From Marinomonas aquiplantarum (GTDB lineage: Bacteria; Pseudomonadota; Gammaproteobacteria; Pseudomonadales; Marinomonadaceae): a DNA stretch of 64,000 nt. Positions within the stretch are counted from its first letter, which is position 1. Each line of letters opens with the position of its first letter. Of this stretch, positions 50,788 through 63,170 are shown piece by piece. Where the stretch lies: positions 1 through 64,000 of the forward strand of contig NZ_QNRF01000011.1 of the NCBI RefSeq assembly GCF_003314975.1. The letters run 5' to 3'. The position numbers were made by a program, and so were the translations under genes. The notes beneath the pieces are model-generated. The model did no database searches. It was not told the DNA's origin and worked only from the letters and a program-made list of their open reading frames with translations.

Positions 50788-53700
50788 TTAGTCTTTCAGT
50801 GCTGCACTTAATGCTTCTTCCACATCAGATGCACTTACTGTAGGACTTCCTTCATTTGCCATTTGCGCAGAATCTTTCTTCTTCTTACGCTCACTGTGGT
50901 AAGCCAAACCTGTACCCGCTGGGATCAGACGACCTACTACAACGTTTTCTTTCAAGCCACGCAAGTGGTCTTTCTTACCTGTTACCGCACCTTCCGTTAA
51001 GACTCGAGTTGTCTCTTGGAACGATGCTGCAGAGATGAAGGACTCAGTTGCCAAAGAAGCTTTAGTGATACCTAGAAGCACACGCTCGAACTTAGCAGGG
51101 AATTTATTCTCTGCTTCCGCTTTCTCGTTTGCATCCAATAGTTGAGTCAACTCAACTTGGTCACCTTGGATCAGATCTGTATCACCAGACTCACCCACTT
51201 CTACTTTACGTAGCATTTGACGAACGATAACCTCAATGTGCTTATCGTTAATCACAACACCTTGTAAACGATAAACTTCTTGCACTTCGTTAGTGATGTA
51301 GTCAGCTAGAGCTTCTACACCTTGAAGACGTAAGATATCGTGAGGACTCAAAGGACCGTCGGCGATGATCTCACCTTTAGCCACTTCTTCACCATCGAAG
51401 ATGTTGATTTGACGCCATTTTGGGATCAAAGTCTCGATTGGATCACCGCCATCTTGTGGTGTGATAACCAAACGAATCTTACCCTTAGTTTCTTTACCGA
51501 AGCTCACCACACCAGTCGCTTCTGCCATAACAGCAGGATCTTTAGGACGACGCGCTTCAAATAGGTCAGCCACTCGTGGCAGACCACCGGTGATATCCTT
51601 GTTACCTTGCGATTCTTGTGGAATACGCGCTAGTACTTCACCAGACTTAACGGTTGCACCGTGATCCAAGCTCAACAAAGCTTTTTCAGGCAACATGTAC
51701 TGTACTGGCGAGTCGGTACCAGGGATGTGCACTGGATTACCTTCTGCATCTACCACAGAAATCATTGGACGAAGATCTTTCCCAGCCGAAGGACGGTCTT
51801 TCACTTCCATGACTTCAATGGTCGTCAAACCTGTCATTTCATCAGATTGGCGACGAATGGTGACATTCTCTTCCATTCCGCTGAACTCTAGGCGACCTTC
51901 CATCTCAGAAACGATTGGGTGAGTGTGTGGATCCCAGTTCGCAACGATCTGGCCTGCTTCAACAGCATCCCCTTCACGTACACTCAATACCGCACCATAA
52001 GGCAGTTTGTAACGTTCTTTCTCACGACCAGCTTCATCAGCAATCGCTAATTCAGAAGAACGAGACGCCACAACCAAATGACCCGTATCGCGTTCGATAC
52101 TCTTCATTTTATGGAAACGTACTGTACCGGCACTCTTCACTTGAACACTGTCTACTGCAGACGCTCGAGACGCCGCACCACCAATGTGGAAGGTACGCAT
52201 GGTTAACTGTGTACCAGGCTCACCGATCGATTGTGCTGCCACAACACCGATTGCTTCACCAATGTTAACTTGATGACCACGAGCCAAGTCACGGCCGTAA
52301 CACTTCGCACACACACCATGGCGTGTATCACAAGTGATAACAGAACGGATCAGCATCTCGTCAACACCTGCTGCTTCGATATCACGCACATCGTGCTCAT
52401 CAATCAAAGTACCAGCAGCAAGCACCAAGTTGCCCTTGGAATCATTTACATCTTGTGCAACCACACGACCAAGCACACGTTGACCTAGAGGGACAACAAC
52501 GTCGCCGCCTTCGATCATCGCATTCACAACAATACCATTGGTGGATCCACAGTCGATCTCAGTGATTACCAAATCCTGCGCTACGTCAACAAGACGACGA
52601 GTTAGGTAACCCGAGTTTGCTGTTTTCAATGCCGTATCAGCTAGACCCTTACGAGCACCGTGAGTAGAGGTAAAGTACTGAAGTACTGATAGACCTTCAC
52701 GGAAGTTCGCGGTGATTGGTGTTTCGATGATGGAACCATCTGGTTTCGCCATCAGACCACGCATACCACCCAACTGACGCATCTGAGCGACACTACCACG
52801 GGCGCCGGAGTCGGCCATCATGTAGACAGAGTTGAAAGATTGTTGTTCAACCTCTTCACCGTCTTTATTGATGGTTGTCTCTTTTGCCAAGTTATCCATC
52901 ATGGCTTCAGTAACGGTTTCGTTAGTACGAGACCACAAGTCAATTACCTTGTTGTATTTCTCGCCCTGCGTTACCAAACCATCAGCGTACTGATATTCGA
53001 TTTCTTTAACTTCTTCTTCCGCTTTAGCAATAATTTCTGCTTTTTCTGGCGGAATTACGAAGTCATCAACACCAACAGATGAACCAGATGCTGTTGCGTA
53101 CGCGAAACCTGTGTACATCAATTGGTCAGCAAAAATACAGCTCTCTTTCAAGCCCACTTTACGGTAACACTCATTGATCAGGTTTGAGATCGCCTTTTTC
53201 TTCATTGGTTGGTTAACCACTGAGAACGGTAGGCCATCTGGCACGATATCAAACAACAAAGCACGACCAACAGTCGTATCTGCAATGAAAGTAGAAGCGA
53301 CTTTCTCGCCTTCTAGCGTCGTATCAACTTGGTCAATACGTACTTTTACTTTGGCATGCAAATCAACTTGTTTCGCGCCGTATGCACGGTGTACTTCTTT
53401 GATGTCAGAAAACGCCATGCCTTCACCTTTGGCATTGATTTTCTCACGAGTCATGTAGTACAAGCCCAATACAACGTCCTGAGAAGGCACGATAATCGGC
53501 TCACCGTTTGCTGGTGATAAAATGTTGTTCGTTGACATCATCAAAGCACGTGCTTCAAGCTGAGCTTCGATTGTCAAAGGAACGTGAACCGCCATTTGGT
53601 CACCGTCAAAGTCAGCGTTGTACGCTGCACAAACTAACGGATGCAATTGGATCGCTTTACCTTCAATCAACATAGGTTCAAACGCTTGGATACCCAAACG

Positions 53701-55005
53701 GTGAAGTGTTGGTGCACGGTTAAGCATTACTGGGTGTTCGCGGATAACTTCATCAAGAATATCCCACACCTCAGGTGTTTCACGCTCTACCATTTTCTTC
53801 GCTGCTTTGATGGTTGTCGCCATACCGCGCAACTCAAGCTTAGAGAAGATAAATGGTTTGAATAGTTCCAATGCCATCTTCTTAGGAAGACCACACTGAT
53901 GTAGACGTAAAGACGGACCTACTGTGATTACAGAACGACCAGAGTAGTCTACACGCTTACCAAGTAGGTTCTGACGGAAACGACCTTGCTTACCTTTGAT
54001 CATGTCTGCCAAAGATTTCAATGGACGCTTGTTAGAGCCTGTGATGGCACGACCGCGACGACCGTTATCAAGCAAAGCATCAACAGACTCTTGCAGCATA
54101 CGTTTTTCATTACGTACGATGATGTCTGGAGCCGATAGCTCTAGTAGACGCTTCAAACGGTTGTTACGGTTGATGACTCGACGGTACAAATCGTTCAAGT
54201 CAGATGTCGCAAAACGACCACCTTCTAGTGGCACCAATGGGCGCAAATCTGGTGGTAGAACTGGCAATACATCAAGCACCATCCATTCTGGGTTGTTACC
54301 AGAATGATAGAAAGCTTCAACCAATTTCAGACGCTTAGACAGCTTCTTGATACGAGTTTCAGAATTTGTGCTGTTTAGCTCTTCACGCATTCTGTTGATT
54401 TCTTCTGGCATGTCCAAATCGCGTAGTAGCATCTGAACCGCTTCAGCACCCATACGGGCATCAAACTCGTCACCAAACTCTTCCAGTGCTTCAAAGTACT
54501 GTTCGTCGTTTAGCAATTGGCCTTTTTCAAGCGTTGTCATACCTGGATCAATCACGATGAAAGATTCAAAGTACAAAACACGCTCAATGTCACGCAAGGT
54601 CATATCCATGATAAGACCGATACGAGATGGCAAAGATTTCAGGAACCAAATGTGAGCCACTGGCGATGCAAGCTCGATATGCCCCATGCGTTCACGACGC
54701 ACTTTAGACAGAGCCACTTCAACGCCACACTTCTCACAAATAACACCACGGTGTTTCAAACGCTTGTATTTACCACACAAGCACTCATAGTCCTTGATAG
54801 GACCAAAGATTTTGGCACAGAACAAACCGTCACGCTCAGGCTTGAACGTACGGTAGTTGATGGTCTCAGGCTTTTTAACTTCACCGTAAGACCATGAACG
54901 AATCATATCTGGTGATGCCAAGCCAATGCGGATCGCATCAAACTCGTCAGATTGTCCTTGTGATTTTAGAAGACCTAATAAGTCTTTCATGGATATTCGC
55001 CCCAC
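50788..55005 (-). CDS. rpoC: RNA polymerase subunit beta'
   Basis: Beta' subunit, 1405 residues. The N-terminal zinc ribbon ([19 protein letters not shown]) lies at about 70-88. The catalytic [12 protein letters not shown] with the three Mg-binding aspartates lies near 460. A second zinc site uses [13 protein letters not shown]. The trigger-loop region ([13 protein letters not shown] and following) is intact. It follows rpoB after 50 nt. Confidence 0.99.
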   Translation of the reverse strand: MGRISMKDLLGLLKSQGQSDEFDAIRIGLASPDMIRSWSYGEVKKPETINYRTFKPERDGLFCAKIFGPIKDYECLCGKYKRLKHRGVICEKCGVEVALSKVRRERMGHIELASPVAHIWFLKSLPSRIGLIMDMTLRDIERVLYFESFIVIDPGMTTLEKGQLLNDEQYFEALEEFGDEFDARMGAEAVQMLLRDLDMPEEINRMREELNSTNSETRIKKLSKRLKLVEAFYHSGNNPEWMVLDVLPVLPPDLRPLVPLEGGRFATSDLNDLYRRVINRNNRLKRLLELSAPDIIVRNEKRMLQESVDALLDNGRRGRAITGSNKRPLKSLADMIKGKQGRFRQNLLGKRVDYSGRSVITVGPSLRLHQCGLPKKMALELFKPFIFSKLELRGMATTIKAAKKMVERETPEVWDILDEVIREHPVMLNRAPTLHRLGIQAFEPMLIEGKAIQLHPLVCAAYNADFDGDQMAVHVPLTIEAQLEARALMMSTNNILSPANGEPIIVPSQDVVLGLYYMTREKINAKGEGMAFSDIKEVHRAYGAKQVDLHAKVKVRIDQVDTTLEGEKVASTFIADTTVGRALLFDIVPDGLPFSVVNQPMKKKAISNLINECYRKVGLKESCIFADQLMYTGFAYATASGSSVGVDDFVIPPEKAEIIAKAEEEVKEIEYQYADGLVTQGEKYNKVIDLWSRTNETVTEAMMDNLAKETTINKDGEEVEQQSFNSVYMMADSGARGSVAQMRQLGGMRGLMAKPDGSIIETPITANFREGLSVLQYFTSTHGARKGLADTALKTANSGYLTRRLVDVAQDLVITEIDCGSTNGIVVNAMIEGGDVVVPLGQRVLGRVVAQDVNDSKGNLVLAAGTLIDEHDVRDIEAAGVDEMLIRSVITCDTRHGVCAKCYGRDLARGHQVNIGEAIGVVAAQSIGEPGTQLTMRTFHIGGAASRASAVDSVQVKSAGTVRFHKMKSIERDTGHLVVASRSSELAIADEAGREKERYKLPYGAVLSVREGDAVEAGQIVANWDPHTHPIVSEMEGRLEFSGMEENVTIRRQSDEMTGLTTIEVMEVKDRPSAGKDLRPMISVVDAEGNPVHIPGTDSPVQYMLPEKALLSLDHGATVKSGEVLARIPQESQGNKDITGGLPRVADLFEARRPKDPAVMAEATGVVSFGKETKGKIRLVITPQDGGDPIETLIPKWRQINIFDGEEVAKGEIIADGPLSPHDILRLQGVEALADYITNEVQEVYRLQGVVINDKHIEVIVRQMLRKVEVGESGDTDLIQGDQVELTQLLDANEKAEAENKFPAKFERVLLGITKASLATESFISAASFQETTRVLTEGAVTGKKDHLRGLKENVVVGRLIPAGTGLAYHSERKKKKDSAQMANEGSPTVSASDVEEALSAALKD

Positions 55006-55055
55006 TCATAAGGCTGGGGAAGTGTCTTCCCCAGCAGGTCAAATGTGATTCGTGC

Positions 55056-58000
55056 TTATTCGTTTTCCAACTCGATGTCGATACCAAGAGAACGAATCTC
55101 TTTCACCAACACGTTGAAGGACTCAGGCATGCCTGGCTCCATGCGGTGGTCGCCATCTACGATGTTCTTATACATCTTAGTACGACCATTCACATCATCC
55201 GACTTAACCGTCAACATTTCTTGTAGCGTGTATGCTGCACCGTATGCTTCTAGTGCCCATACCTCCATCTCACCAAAACGCTGACCACCGAATTGCGCTT
55301 TACCACCCAGCGGCTGCTGAGTAACCAAGCTGTAAGAACCAGTAGAACGTGCGTGCATCTTGTCATCAACCAAGTGGTTCAATTTCAACATGTACATGTA
55401 ACCAACCGTTACCGGACGCTCGAAAGCATCACCAGTACGACCGTTGTACAGAGTTACCTGACCACTTTCGTTCAAGCCAGCTAGACGCAACATACGTTTA
55501 ATTTCTGCCTCTTTCGCACCATCAAAGGCACCAGACGCCATTGGAACACCACCTTTAAGGTTGGCTGCCAAGGTTAGAATTTCTTCGTCTGTAAAGCTGT
55601 CCAGATCTTCCGTACGCGCACATTGCAGATCACCTTCATAGCCATTGTAGATTTCATTTAAGAATCCACGTAGCTCAGTCACTGCTTCTGCTTTTTCACG
55701 CTCTGCCGCAAGCATTTCGTTGATCTTACGACCTAAACCTTTCGACGCCGCACCTAAGTGAGTCTCAAGAACCTGACCAACGTTCATACGTGAAGGAACA
55801 CCTAGCGGGTTCAACACGATGTCCACAGGATCACCGTTCTCATCGTATGGCATGTCTTCTACCGGCATGATTTTAGAGATTACACCCTTGTTACCATGAC
55901 GGCCGGCCATTTTATCACCAGGCTGAATACGACGCTTAATCGCCACGTAAACTTTTACGATCTTAAGAACGCCAGGTGCTAAATCATCACCTGTTTGTAG
56001 TTTACGTTTCTTGTCTTCAAATTTTGCATCTAGTTCTTTACGACGCTCGATCAAAGCCGCTTGCGCTTTCTCAAGCTGCTCACTTGCTTCTTCGTTTGCC
56101 ACACGAATTTTGAACCACTCAGGGTGATCAAGGTTCGCTAGGTAATCTTCAGTGATCACCGCATTACGCGCTAATCCTGGACCACCTTCGGCTTGCTGAC
56201 CAACTAGGGCTTCAGCCAAACGTTCGAAAGTCGCTTTTTCAACAATACGGAACTCTTCGTTCAAGTCTTTACGCACTTGATCCAATTGAGATTTCTCAAT
56301 GGACTTCGCACGCTCATCTTTCTCGATACCATCACGAGTGAAGACTTGTACGTCAATTACCGTACCGCGAGTACCTGTTTTAACTCGCTGAGACGTATCT
56401 TTAACGTCTGATGCTTTTTCGCCGAAGATGGCACGCAATAGCTTCTCTTCAGGCGTCAGTTGAGTTTCACCTTTAGGGGTTACTTTACCAACCAAAATAT
56501 CACCAGGCTCTACTTCAGCACCGATGTAAACGATACCGGAGGAATCCAGTTTAGACAGCGCACCTTCACCAACGTTTGGAATATCAGCGGTAATCTCTTC
56601 AGGCCCAAGCTTAGTATCACGAGCCACACACGTTAGCTCTTGAATGTGGATAGAAGTGAAGCGATCCTCTTCTACAACACGCTCAGATACAAGGATGGAA
56701 TCCTCAAAGTTAAAACCATTCCAAGGCATGAAAGCGATACGCATGTTTTGGCCAAGCGCCAAATCACCCATATCGACAGAAGGACCGTCCGCCATGATAT
56801 CACCAGCAGCTACCTTCTCACCCTTCATGACCAACGTACGCTGGTTAATGCAGGTATTTTGGTTAGAACGAACGTATTTCGTTAAGCTGTAGATATCTAC
56901 ACCGGCTTCACCTGCTACCGTTTCTTCCGAGTTAACTCGAACAACGATACGGCTGGCATCAACCGATTCAATCTCACCACCACGACGAGCAACGATACAA
57001 ACGCCTGAATCTTTCGCGACGTTTTTCTCCATACCTGTACCAACCACTGGCTTATCAGCTTTAAGTGTTGGCACGGCTTGACGTTGCATGTTCGATCCCA
57101 TCAAGGCACGGTTGGCATCATCGTGCTCTAGGAACGGAATCAAAGACGCCGCAACAGATACAACCTGACGAGGTGATACGTCCATCAAGTTTACTTTCTC
57201 TTTTGGAATCAGAGTGGTTTCGTGCATGTGACGAACCTGCACCAACTCATCAACCAAACGCCCTTCTTCGTCTACGTTAGCAGACGCTTGGGCAATAACG
57301 TATTTCGCTTCATCAATCGCTGAAACGTAAACCGTTTCATCAGTGATCTTACCATCAATTACCTTACGGTAAGGCGTCTCTAAGAAACCGTAGCTATTTG
57401 TACGAGCATAGGTAGACAAAGAGTTGATCAAACCGATGTTTGGACCTTCCGGTGTTTCGATAGGACAAACACGACCATAGTGAGTAGCGTGTACGTCACG
57501 TACCTCAAAGCCAGCACGTTCACGAGTCAGACCACCAGGCCCTAATGCAGAAACACGACGCTTGTGCGTGACCTCTGACAACGGGTTGTTTTGGTCCATG
57601 AACTGTGACAATTGGCTAGAACCGAAGAACTCTTTGATTGCAGCCGCAACAGGTTTAGCATTCAACAAATCCTGTGGCATTAGGCCATCCGCTTCTGCCA
57701 TAGACAGACGCTCTTTAACCGCACGCTCAACACGTACTAAGCCAACACGGAATTGGTTTTCAGCCATTTCACCAACAGAACGAACACGACGGTTACCAAG
57801 GTGGTCGATGTCATCTACCATGCCGTTACCGTTACGGATATCCAGCAAGGTTTTTAGTACAGCAACGATATCTTCGTTATCTAGAACGCCAGAACCCGTA
57901 TCTTCATCACGACCAAGACGACGGTTGAACTTCATACGACCAACAGATGACAAGTCGTAACGATCTTCAGAGAAGAACAAGCCTTGGAATAGACCTTCAG

Positions 58001-59156
58001 CAGACTCTTTGGTTGGTGGCTCGCCTGGACGCATCATGCGATAGATCTCAACCAACGCCTCTAACTGATTGCTGGTCGGATCAATGCGTAATGTATCGGA
58101 AATGAATGGACCATTATCCAAGTCATTTGTATACAGGGTTTCCACTTCAGTAATGCCTGAAGAAACCAAAGCTTCTAGAAGATCAACAGACAACTCAGTG
58201 TTGGCTTCTGCGATCAATTCACCCGTTGATGGATGAACTAGGTTCTTCGCCGTAACCTTACCAAGCATGTATTCTAGTGGCACAGAAAGACGATCCAAAC
58301 CTGCCTTTTCAAGAATACGGATATGCTTAGCCGTAATACGACGGCCTTCTTCAACAATGACTTCGCCATTGCCGTCTGCAATATCAAACAATGCGGTATC
58401 ACCACGAAGGCGATTCGCAATCAACTCCATTTCAAAACCATCACGATTCAAATAGAAACGTGTTGTTTCAAAGAAAGTATCTAGAATTTGCTCAGTACCG
58501 TAGCCCAACGCACGCAACAAGATTGTTGCTGGCAATTTACGACGACGGTCAATACGAACAAAGACGCAATCTTTTGGATCAAACTCGAAATCCAACCATG
58601 AACCACGGTATGGAATAACGCGAGCCGAATGTAACAATTTACCTGAAGAGTGTGTCTTACCACGATCGTGATCGAAGAACACACCAGGAGAACGATGCAA
58701 TTGAGAGACAATTACACGCTCTGTTCCGTTGATAACAAAAGTACCATTGTCTGTCATGAGCGGAATTTCGCCCATGTAAACTTCTTGCTCGCGGATGTCT
58801 TTGATGGCCTTGTTAGAGGACTCTTTATCATAAATGATGAGTCGAACTCGAACTCGCAAAGGTGCCGCGTAGGTAACACCACGCAACTGACACTCTTTAA
58901 CATCAAATACTGGCTTGCCTAAACGGTAATCGACGTATTCTAGCGCCGCATTGCCGGAAAAACTGACCATTGGAAAGACAGATTTAAAGGCCCCATGCAG
59001 ACCTAATTCCCCACGCTCTGCAATTGCTTTACCTTCTTGCAGAAAATTGCGATAGGATTCAAGCTGAATTGCCAGCAAGTATGGCACATCCAAAACGGGC
59101 GGCAGTTTACCGAAATCCTTACGGATACGTTTTTTCTCAGTGTATGAGTAAGCCAT
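55056..59156 (-). CDS. rpoB: RNA polymerase subunit beta
   Basis: Beta subunit, 1366 residues. The start at 59156 ([16 protein letters not shown]) was chosen over an ATG two codons upstream because the family starts here and a GGGGA site is at a suitable distance. The rifampicin-binding region ([20 protein letters not shown]) looks wild-type. It is preceded by a 190-nt spacer with several hairpins after rplL. Confidence 0.99.
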   Translation of the reverse strand: MAYSYTEKKRIRKDFGKLPPVLDVPYLLAIQLESYRNFLQEGKAIAERGELGLHGAFKSVFPMVSFSGNAALEYVDYRLGKPVFDVKECQLRGVTYAAPLRVRVRLIIYDKESSNKAIKDIREQEVYMGEIPLMTDNGTFVINGTERVIVSQLHRSPGVFFDHDRGKTHSSGKLLHSARVIPYRGSWLDFEFDPKDCVFVRIDRRRKLPATILLRALGYGTEQILDTFFETTRFYLNRDGFEMELIANRLRGDTALFDIADGNGEVIVEEGRRITAKHIRILEKAGLDRLSVPLEYMLGKVTAKNLVHPSTGELIAEANTELSVDLLEALVSSGITEVETLYTNDLDNGPFISDTLRIDPTSNQLEALVEIYRMMRPGEPPTKESAEGLFQGLFFSEDRYDLSSVGRMKFNRRLGRDEDTGSGVLDNEDIVAVLKTLLDIRNGNGMVDDIDHLGNRRVRSVGEMAENQFRVGLVRVERAVKERLSMAEADGLMPQDLLNAKPVAAAIKEFFGSSQLSQFMDQNNPLSEVTHKRRVSALGPGGLTRERAGFEVRDVHATHYGRVCPIETPEGPNIGLINSLSTYARTNSYGFLETPYRKVIDGKITDETVYVSAIDEAKYVIAQASANVDEEGRLVDELVQVRHMHETTLIPKEKVNLMDVSPRQVVSVAASLIPFLEHDDANRALMGSNMQRQAVPTLKADKPVVGTGMEKNVAKDSGVCIVARRGGEIESVDASRIVVRVNSEETVAGEAGVDIYSLTKYVRSNQNTCINQRTLVMKGEKVAAGDIMADGPSVDMGDLALGQNMRIAFMPWNGFNFEDSILVSERVVEEDRFTSIHIQELTCVARDTKLGPEEITADIPNVGEGALSKLDSSGIVYIGAEVEPGDILVGKVTPKGETQLTPEEKLLRAIFGEKASDVKDTSQRVKTGTRGTVIDVQVFTRDGIEKDERAKSIEKSQLDQVRKDLNEEFRIVEKATFERLAEALVGQQAEGGPGLARNAVITEDYLANLDHPEWFKIRVANEEASEQLEKAQAALIERRKELDAKFEDKKRKLQTGDDLAPGVLKIVKVYVAIKRRIQPGDKMAGRHGNKGVISKIMPVEDMPYDENGDPVDIVLNPLGVPSRMNVGQVLETHLGAASKGLGRKINEMLAAEREKAEAVTELRGFLNEIYNGYEGDLQCARTEDLDSFTDEEILTLAANLKGGVPMASGAFDGAKEAEIKRMLRLAGLNESGQVTLYNGRTGDAFERPVTVGYMYMLKLNHLVDDKMHARSTGSYSLVTQQPLGGKAQFGGQRFGEMEVWALEAYGAAYTLQEMLTVKSDDVNGRTKMYKNIVDGDHRMEPGMPESFNVLVKEIRSLGIDIELENE

Positions 59157-59186
59157 CAGCATTCCCCAGCTTGTGCACATTGACGC

Positions 59187-59346
59187 AAAAGGCCCAAATC
59201 AGGCCTTACCATTGAATGAGAGAAAACTCTCTCATTTTAAAAAATTCTTTTCGGTTTATTTGAGTTTCTGAAACCCAAAAAGGCCGGTGACAATAATGTC
59301 ACCAGCCATTTCGACTAGCGGTCGAAATCTGGAAATGCAAGTATCA
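59187..59346 (-). promoter_or_regulatory. rplL-rpoB attenuator region with four hairpins
   Basis: From rplL towards rpoB the RNA can form: ATTTCGAC/GTCGAAAT (59308-59328); a strong GGCTGGTGACA-TTAT-TGTCACCGGCC stem followed by TTTTT (59307-59277), a good partial terminator; AATGAGAGA-GTTT-TCTCTCATT (59236-59215); and AAGGCC/GGCCTT followed by TTTTG (59207-59187). In E. coli a partial terminator and an RNase III site here set the ratio of L7/L12 to RNA polymerase. Confidence 0.7.
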
Positions 59347-59718
59347 TTACTTGATTTCGACAGATGCACCAGCTTCTTCAAGAGCCGCTTTAAGTGCATC
59401 AGCGTCTTCTTTAGAAACGCCTTCTTTAACAGTCGCTGGAGCGCCGTCAACCATGCCTTTAGCTTCTTTCAAGCCAAGACCAGTTGCTGCACGAACAGCT
59501 TTGATTACGTTAACTTTCTTATCGCCTGCAGCAGTAAGAACAACGTCAAATTCAGTTTGAGCTTCAGCAGAAGCACCCGCTTCAGCAGCTGGGCCAGCAG
59601 CAACAGCAGCTGCCGCAGTTACACCGAATTTTTCTTCCATTGCTTCAATCAGTTCAACAACGTCCATTACAGACATTTCTGCTACTGCATTGATGATATC
59701 TTCTTTAGTTAGAGCCAT
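59347..59718 (-). CDS. rplL: 50S ribosomal protein L7/L12
   Basis: L7/L12, 123 residues, forms the flexible stalk that recruits translation factors. An N-terminal dimerisation domain, an Ala-rich hinge ([19 protein letters not shown]) and a C-terminal domain with [20 protein letters not shown] are clear. It follows rplJ after 82 nt. Confidence 0.99.
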   Translation of the reverse strand: MALTKEDIINAVAEMSVMDVVELIEAMEEKFGVTAAAAVAAGPAAEAGASAEAQTEFDVVLTAAGDKKVNVIKAVRAATGLGLKEAKGMVDGAPATVKEGVSKEDADALKAALEEAGASVEIK

Positions 59719-59800
59719 GACTCAGATTCCTAGCATTCTTTATAATCACCCGTAGGTGATAAAACAAAATATTTATCAAGAAGGGATACGGTAAATCGTA

Positions 59801-60301
59801 TTAAGCCGCTTCTTGCTCTTTTTGATCGCGTACTGCTGCAAGAGTACGTACAAACTTGCTGGTTGCGCCCTGCATAACACTCATCAGTTTCGCAATCGCT
59901 TCGTCGTATGTAGGCAATGATGCCAAACGATCAATGTCGCCTGCTGCGATCAACTCACCGTTGAACGCTAATGCTTTCACTTCAAACTTGTCGTTTTGTT
60001 TCGCGAAAGATTTCAACAAACGAGCCGCCGCACCTGGGTGTTCGTTTGAGAAAGCAATCAACGTTGGACCAACAAAGCTCTCAGTTAAGCACTCGAAGTC
60101 AGTACCTTCAACTGCACGGCGAGCCAAAGTGTTACGTACGACACGTACGAATACACCTGCTTCACGCGCTTCTTTACGAAGTGCAGTCATGCTGCCCACG
60201 GTAACACCGCGAGAATCAGCAACAACCGCAGACAACGCAGTTTTAGCTACTTCACTAACTTCGGCGACAATGGCTTTTTTGTCTTCTAGACCTAATGCCA
60301 C
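59801..60301 (-). CDS. rplJ: 50S ribosomal protein L10
   Basis: L10, 166 residues, anchors L7/L12 dimers to 23S rRNA. The N-terminus ([19 protein letters not shown]) and the C-terminal helix for L12 dimers are present. The L10-L12 complex represses its own mRNA in E. coli; a matching 228-nt leader lies upstream. Confidence 0.99.
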   Translation of the reverse strand: MALGLEDKKAIVAEVSEVAKTALSAVVADSRGVTVGSMTALRKEAREAGVFVRVVRNTLARRAVEGTDFECLTESFVGPTLIAFSNEHPGAAARLLKSFAKQNDKFEVKALAFNGELIAAGDIDRLASLPTYDEAIAKLMSVMQGATSKFVRTLAAVRDQKEQEAA

Positions 60302-60529
60302 TGGTTTTCTCCTGGATTAGCAGGGAACGAATTCCCCTATTTTTACCAACTCTCCGATAAATCGAAGTACTTGCTGGTGAGTTAGATCCAGTATATCTGA
60401 ATCGGGCCACACCATCTGCGCAGGACAAATATTTTTCAACATTTGATTAAACGTTTCGTTCCTGCGGTCTTTGACGGCCTGCTCAGTAAACGAATACTAG
60501 GCAGACCCCAAAGCGCATGATCTAGAAGC
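60302..60529 (-). promoter_or_regulatory. L10 (rplJ) autoregulatory leader
   Basis: A 228-nt non-coding leader separates rplA from rplJ. CGCAGGA (60419-60425) pairs with TCCTGCG (60460-60466) and encloses a loop carrying ACGAAACG, in the manner of L10-L12 binding leaders. Whether it also contains a separate promoter is unclear. Confidence 0.55.
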
Positions 60530-61231
60530 TTACTTAGCTGAGCTAAGTGCACCTAGATCAATTTGTAAACCTGGTCCCATTGTAGAAGACAAGGTTACTT
60601 TTTTCAGGTAAACACCTTTAGCAGACGCTGGTTTAGCACGACGTAAGTCAGCCAATAGCGCCTCTAAATTACCTTTGATAGCATCCGCTGCGAACTCAAT
60701 AGAGCCAACGCCAGTGTGGATGATACCATTTTTATCAGTACGGTAACGAGCTTGACCTGCTTTAGCGTTCTTAACCGCTGTTGCAACATCAGGCGTTACT
60801 GTGCCAACTTTCGGGTTAGGCATTAGACCGCGAGGACCAAGCACCTGACCTAGTTGACCAACGATGCGCATTGCGTCTGGAGAAGCAATAACCACATCAA
60901 AATCTAGGTTGCCAGCTTTAACTTGCTCAGCCAAATCTTCAAAACCTACAACGTCAGCACCCGCTTCTTTTGCAGCTTCAGCATTTGCACCTTGAGCAAA
61001 TACAGCAACACGTACATCTTTACCTGCACCGTGTGGCAATACTGTAGAACCACGTACAACCTGATCAGATTTACGAGGATCAACACCTAGATTAACAGAG
61101 ACATCAACTGACTCTTTGAATTTAACAGTAGATAGCTCAGACAAAAGAGCAACAGCTTCTTCTACAGAGTACAACTTAGTTGCATCTACTTTTTCTGCGA
61201 TCAAGCGAGCGCGTTTAGTTAACTTAGCCAT
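60530..61231 (-). CDS. rplA: 50S ribosomal protein L1
   Basis: L1, 233 residues, forms the mobile stalk by the E site and represses its own operon. [20 protein letters not shown] and [20 protein letters not shown] are diagnostic. Its ATG overlaps the rplK stop by one base (TAATG). Confidence 0.99.
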   Translation of the reverse strand: MAKLTKRARLIAEKVDATKLYSVEEAVALLSELSTVKFKESVDVSVNLGVDPRKSDQVVRGSTVLPHGAGKDVRVAVFAQGANAEAAKEAGADVVGFEDLAEQVKAGNLDFDVVIASPDAMRIVGQLGQVLGPRGLMPNPKVGTVTPDVATAVKNAKAGQARYRTDKNGIIHTGVGSIEFAADAIKGNLEALLADLRRAKPASAKGVYLKKVTLSSTMGPGLQIDLGALSSAK

Positions 61232-61665
61232 TAGTTCACACCCTCAACATCTAGACCCATAGCGCGTGCACTACCAGCAATAGTACGAACTGCCGCATCC
61301 ATATCTGAAGCAGTCAAATCTTCCTGCTTAGCATTAACGATCTCTTCTAGTTGAGCACGAGTAACCGTACCAACTTTCTGAGTGTTAGGACGTGGAGAAC
61401 CGCTCTTGATGCCAGCTGCTTTCTTAAGAAGCACTGCAGCAGGAGTAGATTTAGTTTCAAATGTAAAACTACGGTCGTTGTAAACAGTAATGATTACAGG
61501 TGTTGGAAGACCAGGCTCAACGCTTTGAGTTTTTGCGTTGAATGCTTTACAGAATTCCATGATGTTCACACCGTGTTGACCCAATGCAGGACCAACTGGT
61601 GGACTTGGGTTCGCTTGACCCGCTTTAACTTGTAGCTTGATATAAGCTTCGACTTTCTTAGCCAT
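61231..61665 (-). CDS. rplK: 50S ribosomal protein L11
   Basis: L11, 144 residues, part of the GTPase-associated centre and needed for RelA activation. [20 protein letters not shown] and the C-terminal RNA-binding domain ([20 protein letters not shown]) are clear. A compact hairpin that may bind L1 precedes it. Confidence 0.99.
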   Translation of the reverse strand: MAKKVEAYIKLQVKAGQANPSPPVGPALGQHGVNIMEFCKAFNAKTQSVEPGLPTPVIITVYNDRSFTFETKSTPAAVLLKKAAGIKSGSPRPNTQKVGTVTRAQLEEIVNAKQEDLTASDMDAAVRTIAGSARAMGLDVEGVN

Positions 61666-61680
61666 TTTTAAACTCCAGAT

Positions 61681-61703
61681 GGGTCACAGCCCGAAGGCTA
61701 CCC
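61681..61703 (-). promoter_or_regulatory. putative L1-binding hairpin before rplK
   Basis: In the minus-strand RNA GGGT-AGCC-TTCG-GGCT-GTG-ACCC forms a stem with a TTCG tetraloop and an asymmetric GTG bulge, just upstream of the rplK ribosome-binding site. L1 sites in rplK leaders have a similar bulged stem. The match is by shape and position. Confidence 0.5.
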
Positions 61704-61713
61704 GTTTATAAAA

Positions 61714-62247
61714 TCAGGCCTTTTCAACCTGACTAAATTCCAAATCAACTGGCGTAGAGCGCCCAAAAATAAGCACGGCCACTTTGATTCGACTTTTATC
61801 GTAGTCCACCTCTTCGACCACACCGTTAAAGTCAGCGAATGGACCTTCGTTAACACGAACCACTTCACCCACTTCGAACAATGTTTTCGGACGAGGCTTA
61901 TCGACACCGTCGTTAACGCGTTGCAAGATTGCATCCGCTTCACGATCAGTAATTGGTGATGGCTTATCCGCTGTACCGCCGATAAAACCAAGTACGCGAG
62001 ACGTACCTTTCACCAAATGCCAAGAGTCGTCATTCATATCCATCTGCACTAAAACGTACCCTGGATAGAACTTTCTTTCGCTCTTGCGCTTTTTGCCATC
62101 TCGAATTTCAACCACTTCTTCGGTTGGAACCAAGATATCGCCAAAATTTTCTTCCTGCCCCATAACCTGCACTCGCTCTGTTAGCGAACGCATTACGTGC
62201 TTTTCGTACCCTGAGTACGCTTGTACTACATACCATCGTTTGGTCAC
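61714..62247 (-). CDS. nusG: transcription termination/antitermination protein NusG
   Basis: NusG, 177 residues, couples RNA polymerase to ribosomes and Rho. The NGN domain ([20 protein letters not shown]...[12 protein letters not shown]) and a C-terminal KOW domain ([20 protein letters not shown]) are intact. It follows secE after 9 nt. Confidence 0.99.
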   Translation of the reverse strand: MTKRWYVVQAYSGYEKHVMRSLTERVQVMGQEENFGDILVPTEEVVEIRDGKKRKSERKFYPGYVLVQMDMNDDSWHLVKGTSRVLGFIGGTADKPSPITDREADAILQRVNDGVDKPRPKTLFEVGEVVRVNEGPFADFNGVVEEVDYDKSRIKVAVLIFGRSTPVDLEFSQVEKA

Positions 62248-62256
62248 GAGTAACTC

Positions 62257-62625
62257 CTAACTAATTACCGAGGACACAATCCAACTAAGGAGCGAGTCCA
62301 CTCCCCATAGCACGAGGGACATAAAAACAACCACCGCTAATACTATCAAGGTTGTTTGAACTGTCTCTTGTCTAGTTGGCCACACTACCCTACGAATTTC
62401 AGTCTTAGCTTCTTTCGCCAAAGTGAAAAAAGCCTTACCTTTCGCAGTCTGAAGCGCGACAAAACCAGCAACAACAGCCAACACCAAAATAGCAATTAAG
62501 CGATACAATAGTGATTCGGTCGCATAATAATTATTTCCAATTACGCCAACCGCAACCAACAAAACAACAATCGCCCACTTAAACACGTCTCCGCGAGACG
62601 CTTGAGCTTCAGCACTCGAACTCAT
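62257..62625 (-). CDS. secE: protein translocase subunit SecE
   Basis: SecE, 122 residues, of the long three-transmembrane form. The conserved cytoplasmic hinge KTEIRRVVWPTRQETVQTTL precedes the essential third helix. It is paired with nusG and lies 40 nt after tRNA-Trp, so the three are probably one transcript. Confidence 0.98.
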   Translation of the reverse strand: MSSSAEAQASRGDVFKWAIVVLLVAVGVIGNNYYATESLLYRLIAILVLAVVAGFVALQTAKGKAFFTLAKEAKTEIRRVVWPTRQETVQTTLIVLAVVVFMSLVLWGVDSLLSWIVSSVIS

Positions 62626-62665
62626 ACTTTAGGTGATCCCTAACTAAGAAATAGGATACGATTAA

Positions 62666-62741
62666 TGGCAGGCCAAGAGGGACTCGAACCCCCAACAGCC
62701 GGTTTTGGAAACCGGTGCTCTACCAATTGAACTATTGGCCT
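62666..62741 (-). tRNA. tRNA-Trp (CCA)
   Basis: A 76-nt cloverleaf beginning AGGCCAATAG with its 3' CCA encoded. The anticodon loop has CCA between TT and AA. It has its own promoter at 62761-62789 and leads into secE. Confidence 0.97.
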
Positions 62742-62760
62742 ACATTCGTATGGGCGGAGG

Positions 62761-62789
62761 ATGATACCTAAACAAGCTTGATTAAGCAA
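62761..62789 (-). promoter_or_regulatory. tRNA-Trp/secE promoter
   Basis: On the minus strand TTGCTT (62789-62784), a 17-bp spacer and TATCAT (62766-62761) are followed by CCTCCGCCC, a stringent-type discriminator. Confidence 0.7.
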
Positions 62790-62815
62790 GGGTATCTGCC
62801 CAAAAAACAGACAAT

Positions 62816-62837
62816 AAAAAAGGCGGTCAAACCACCC
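62816..62837 (-). terminator. terminator after the Tyr-Gly-Thr tRNA cluster
   Basis: On the minus strand GGTGG-TTTGA-CCGCC is followed by TTTTTT. It separates the three-tRNA transcript from tRNA-Trp-secE, at the place where tufB usually lies. Confidence 0.75.
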
Positions 62838-62856
62838 ATCTTTTGCGAAGAAGAAC

Positions 62857-62932
62857 TGGAGCTCATGAGCAGACTTGAACTGCCGACCTCACCCTTACCA
62901 AGGGTGTGCTCTACCAACTGAGCTACATGAGC
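62857..62932 (-). tRNA. tRNA-Thr (GGT)
   Basis: A 76-nt cloverleaf starting GCTCATGTAGCTC with encoded CCA. The anticodon GGT lies between TT and AA in the loop. It is third in the Tyr-Gly-Thr cluster. Confidence 0.97.
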
Positions 62933-62934
62933 AT

Positions 62935-63009
62935 TGGAGCGGGTAGCGGGAATCGAACCCGCCTCTTCAGCTTGGAAGGCTGAGGTAATAGCCACTATAC
63001 CATACCCGC
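62935..63009 (-). tRNA. tRNA-Gly (TCC)
   Basis: A 75-nt cloverleaf starting GCGGGTATGG with encoded CCA. The anticodon TCC is in the loop TTCCAAG. Only 2 nt separate it from tRNA-Thr. Confidence 0.97.
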
Positions 63010-63012
63010 AAA

Positions 63013-63096
<84 letters not shown>

Positions 63097-63139
63097 ACTT
63101 ACTCAGTGCTATAACGCAACACCCCAAAAGGTGGGAGCC

Positions 63140-63167
63140 ATTATATGAATCACTTTGCTAATTGCAA
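63140..63167 (-). promoter_or_regulatory. promoter of the Tyr-Gly-Thr tRNA cluster
   Basis: On the minus strand TTGCAA (63167-63162), a 16-bp spacer and a perfect TATAAT (63145-63140) are followed by GGCTCCC, a GC-rich discriminator. The -35 starts only 4 nt from the stop of the SPOR-like gene. Confidence 0.8.
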
Positions 63168-63170
63168 GTA

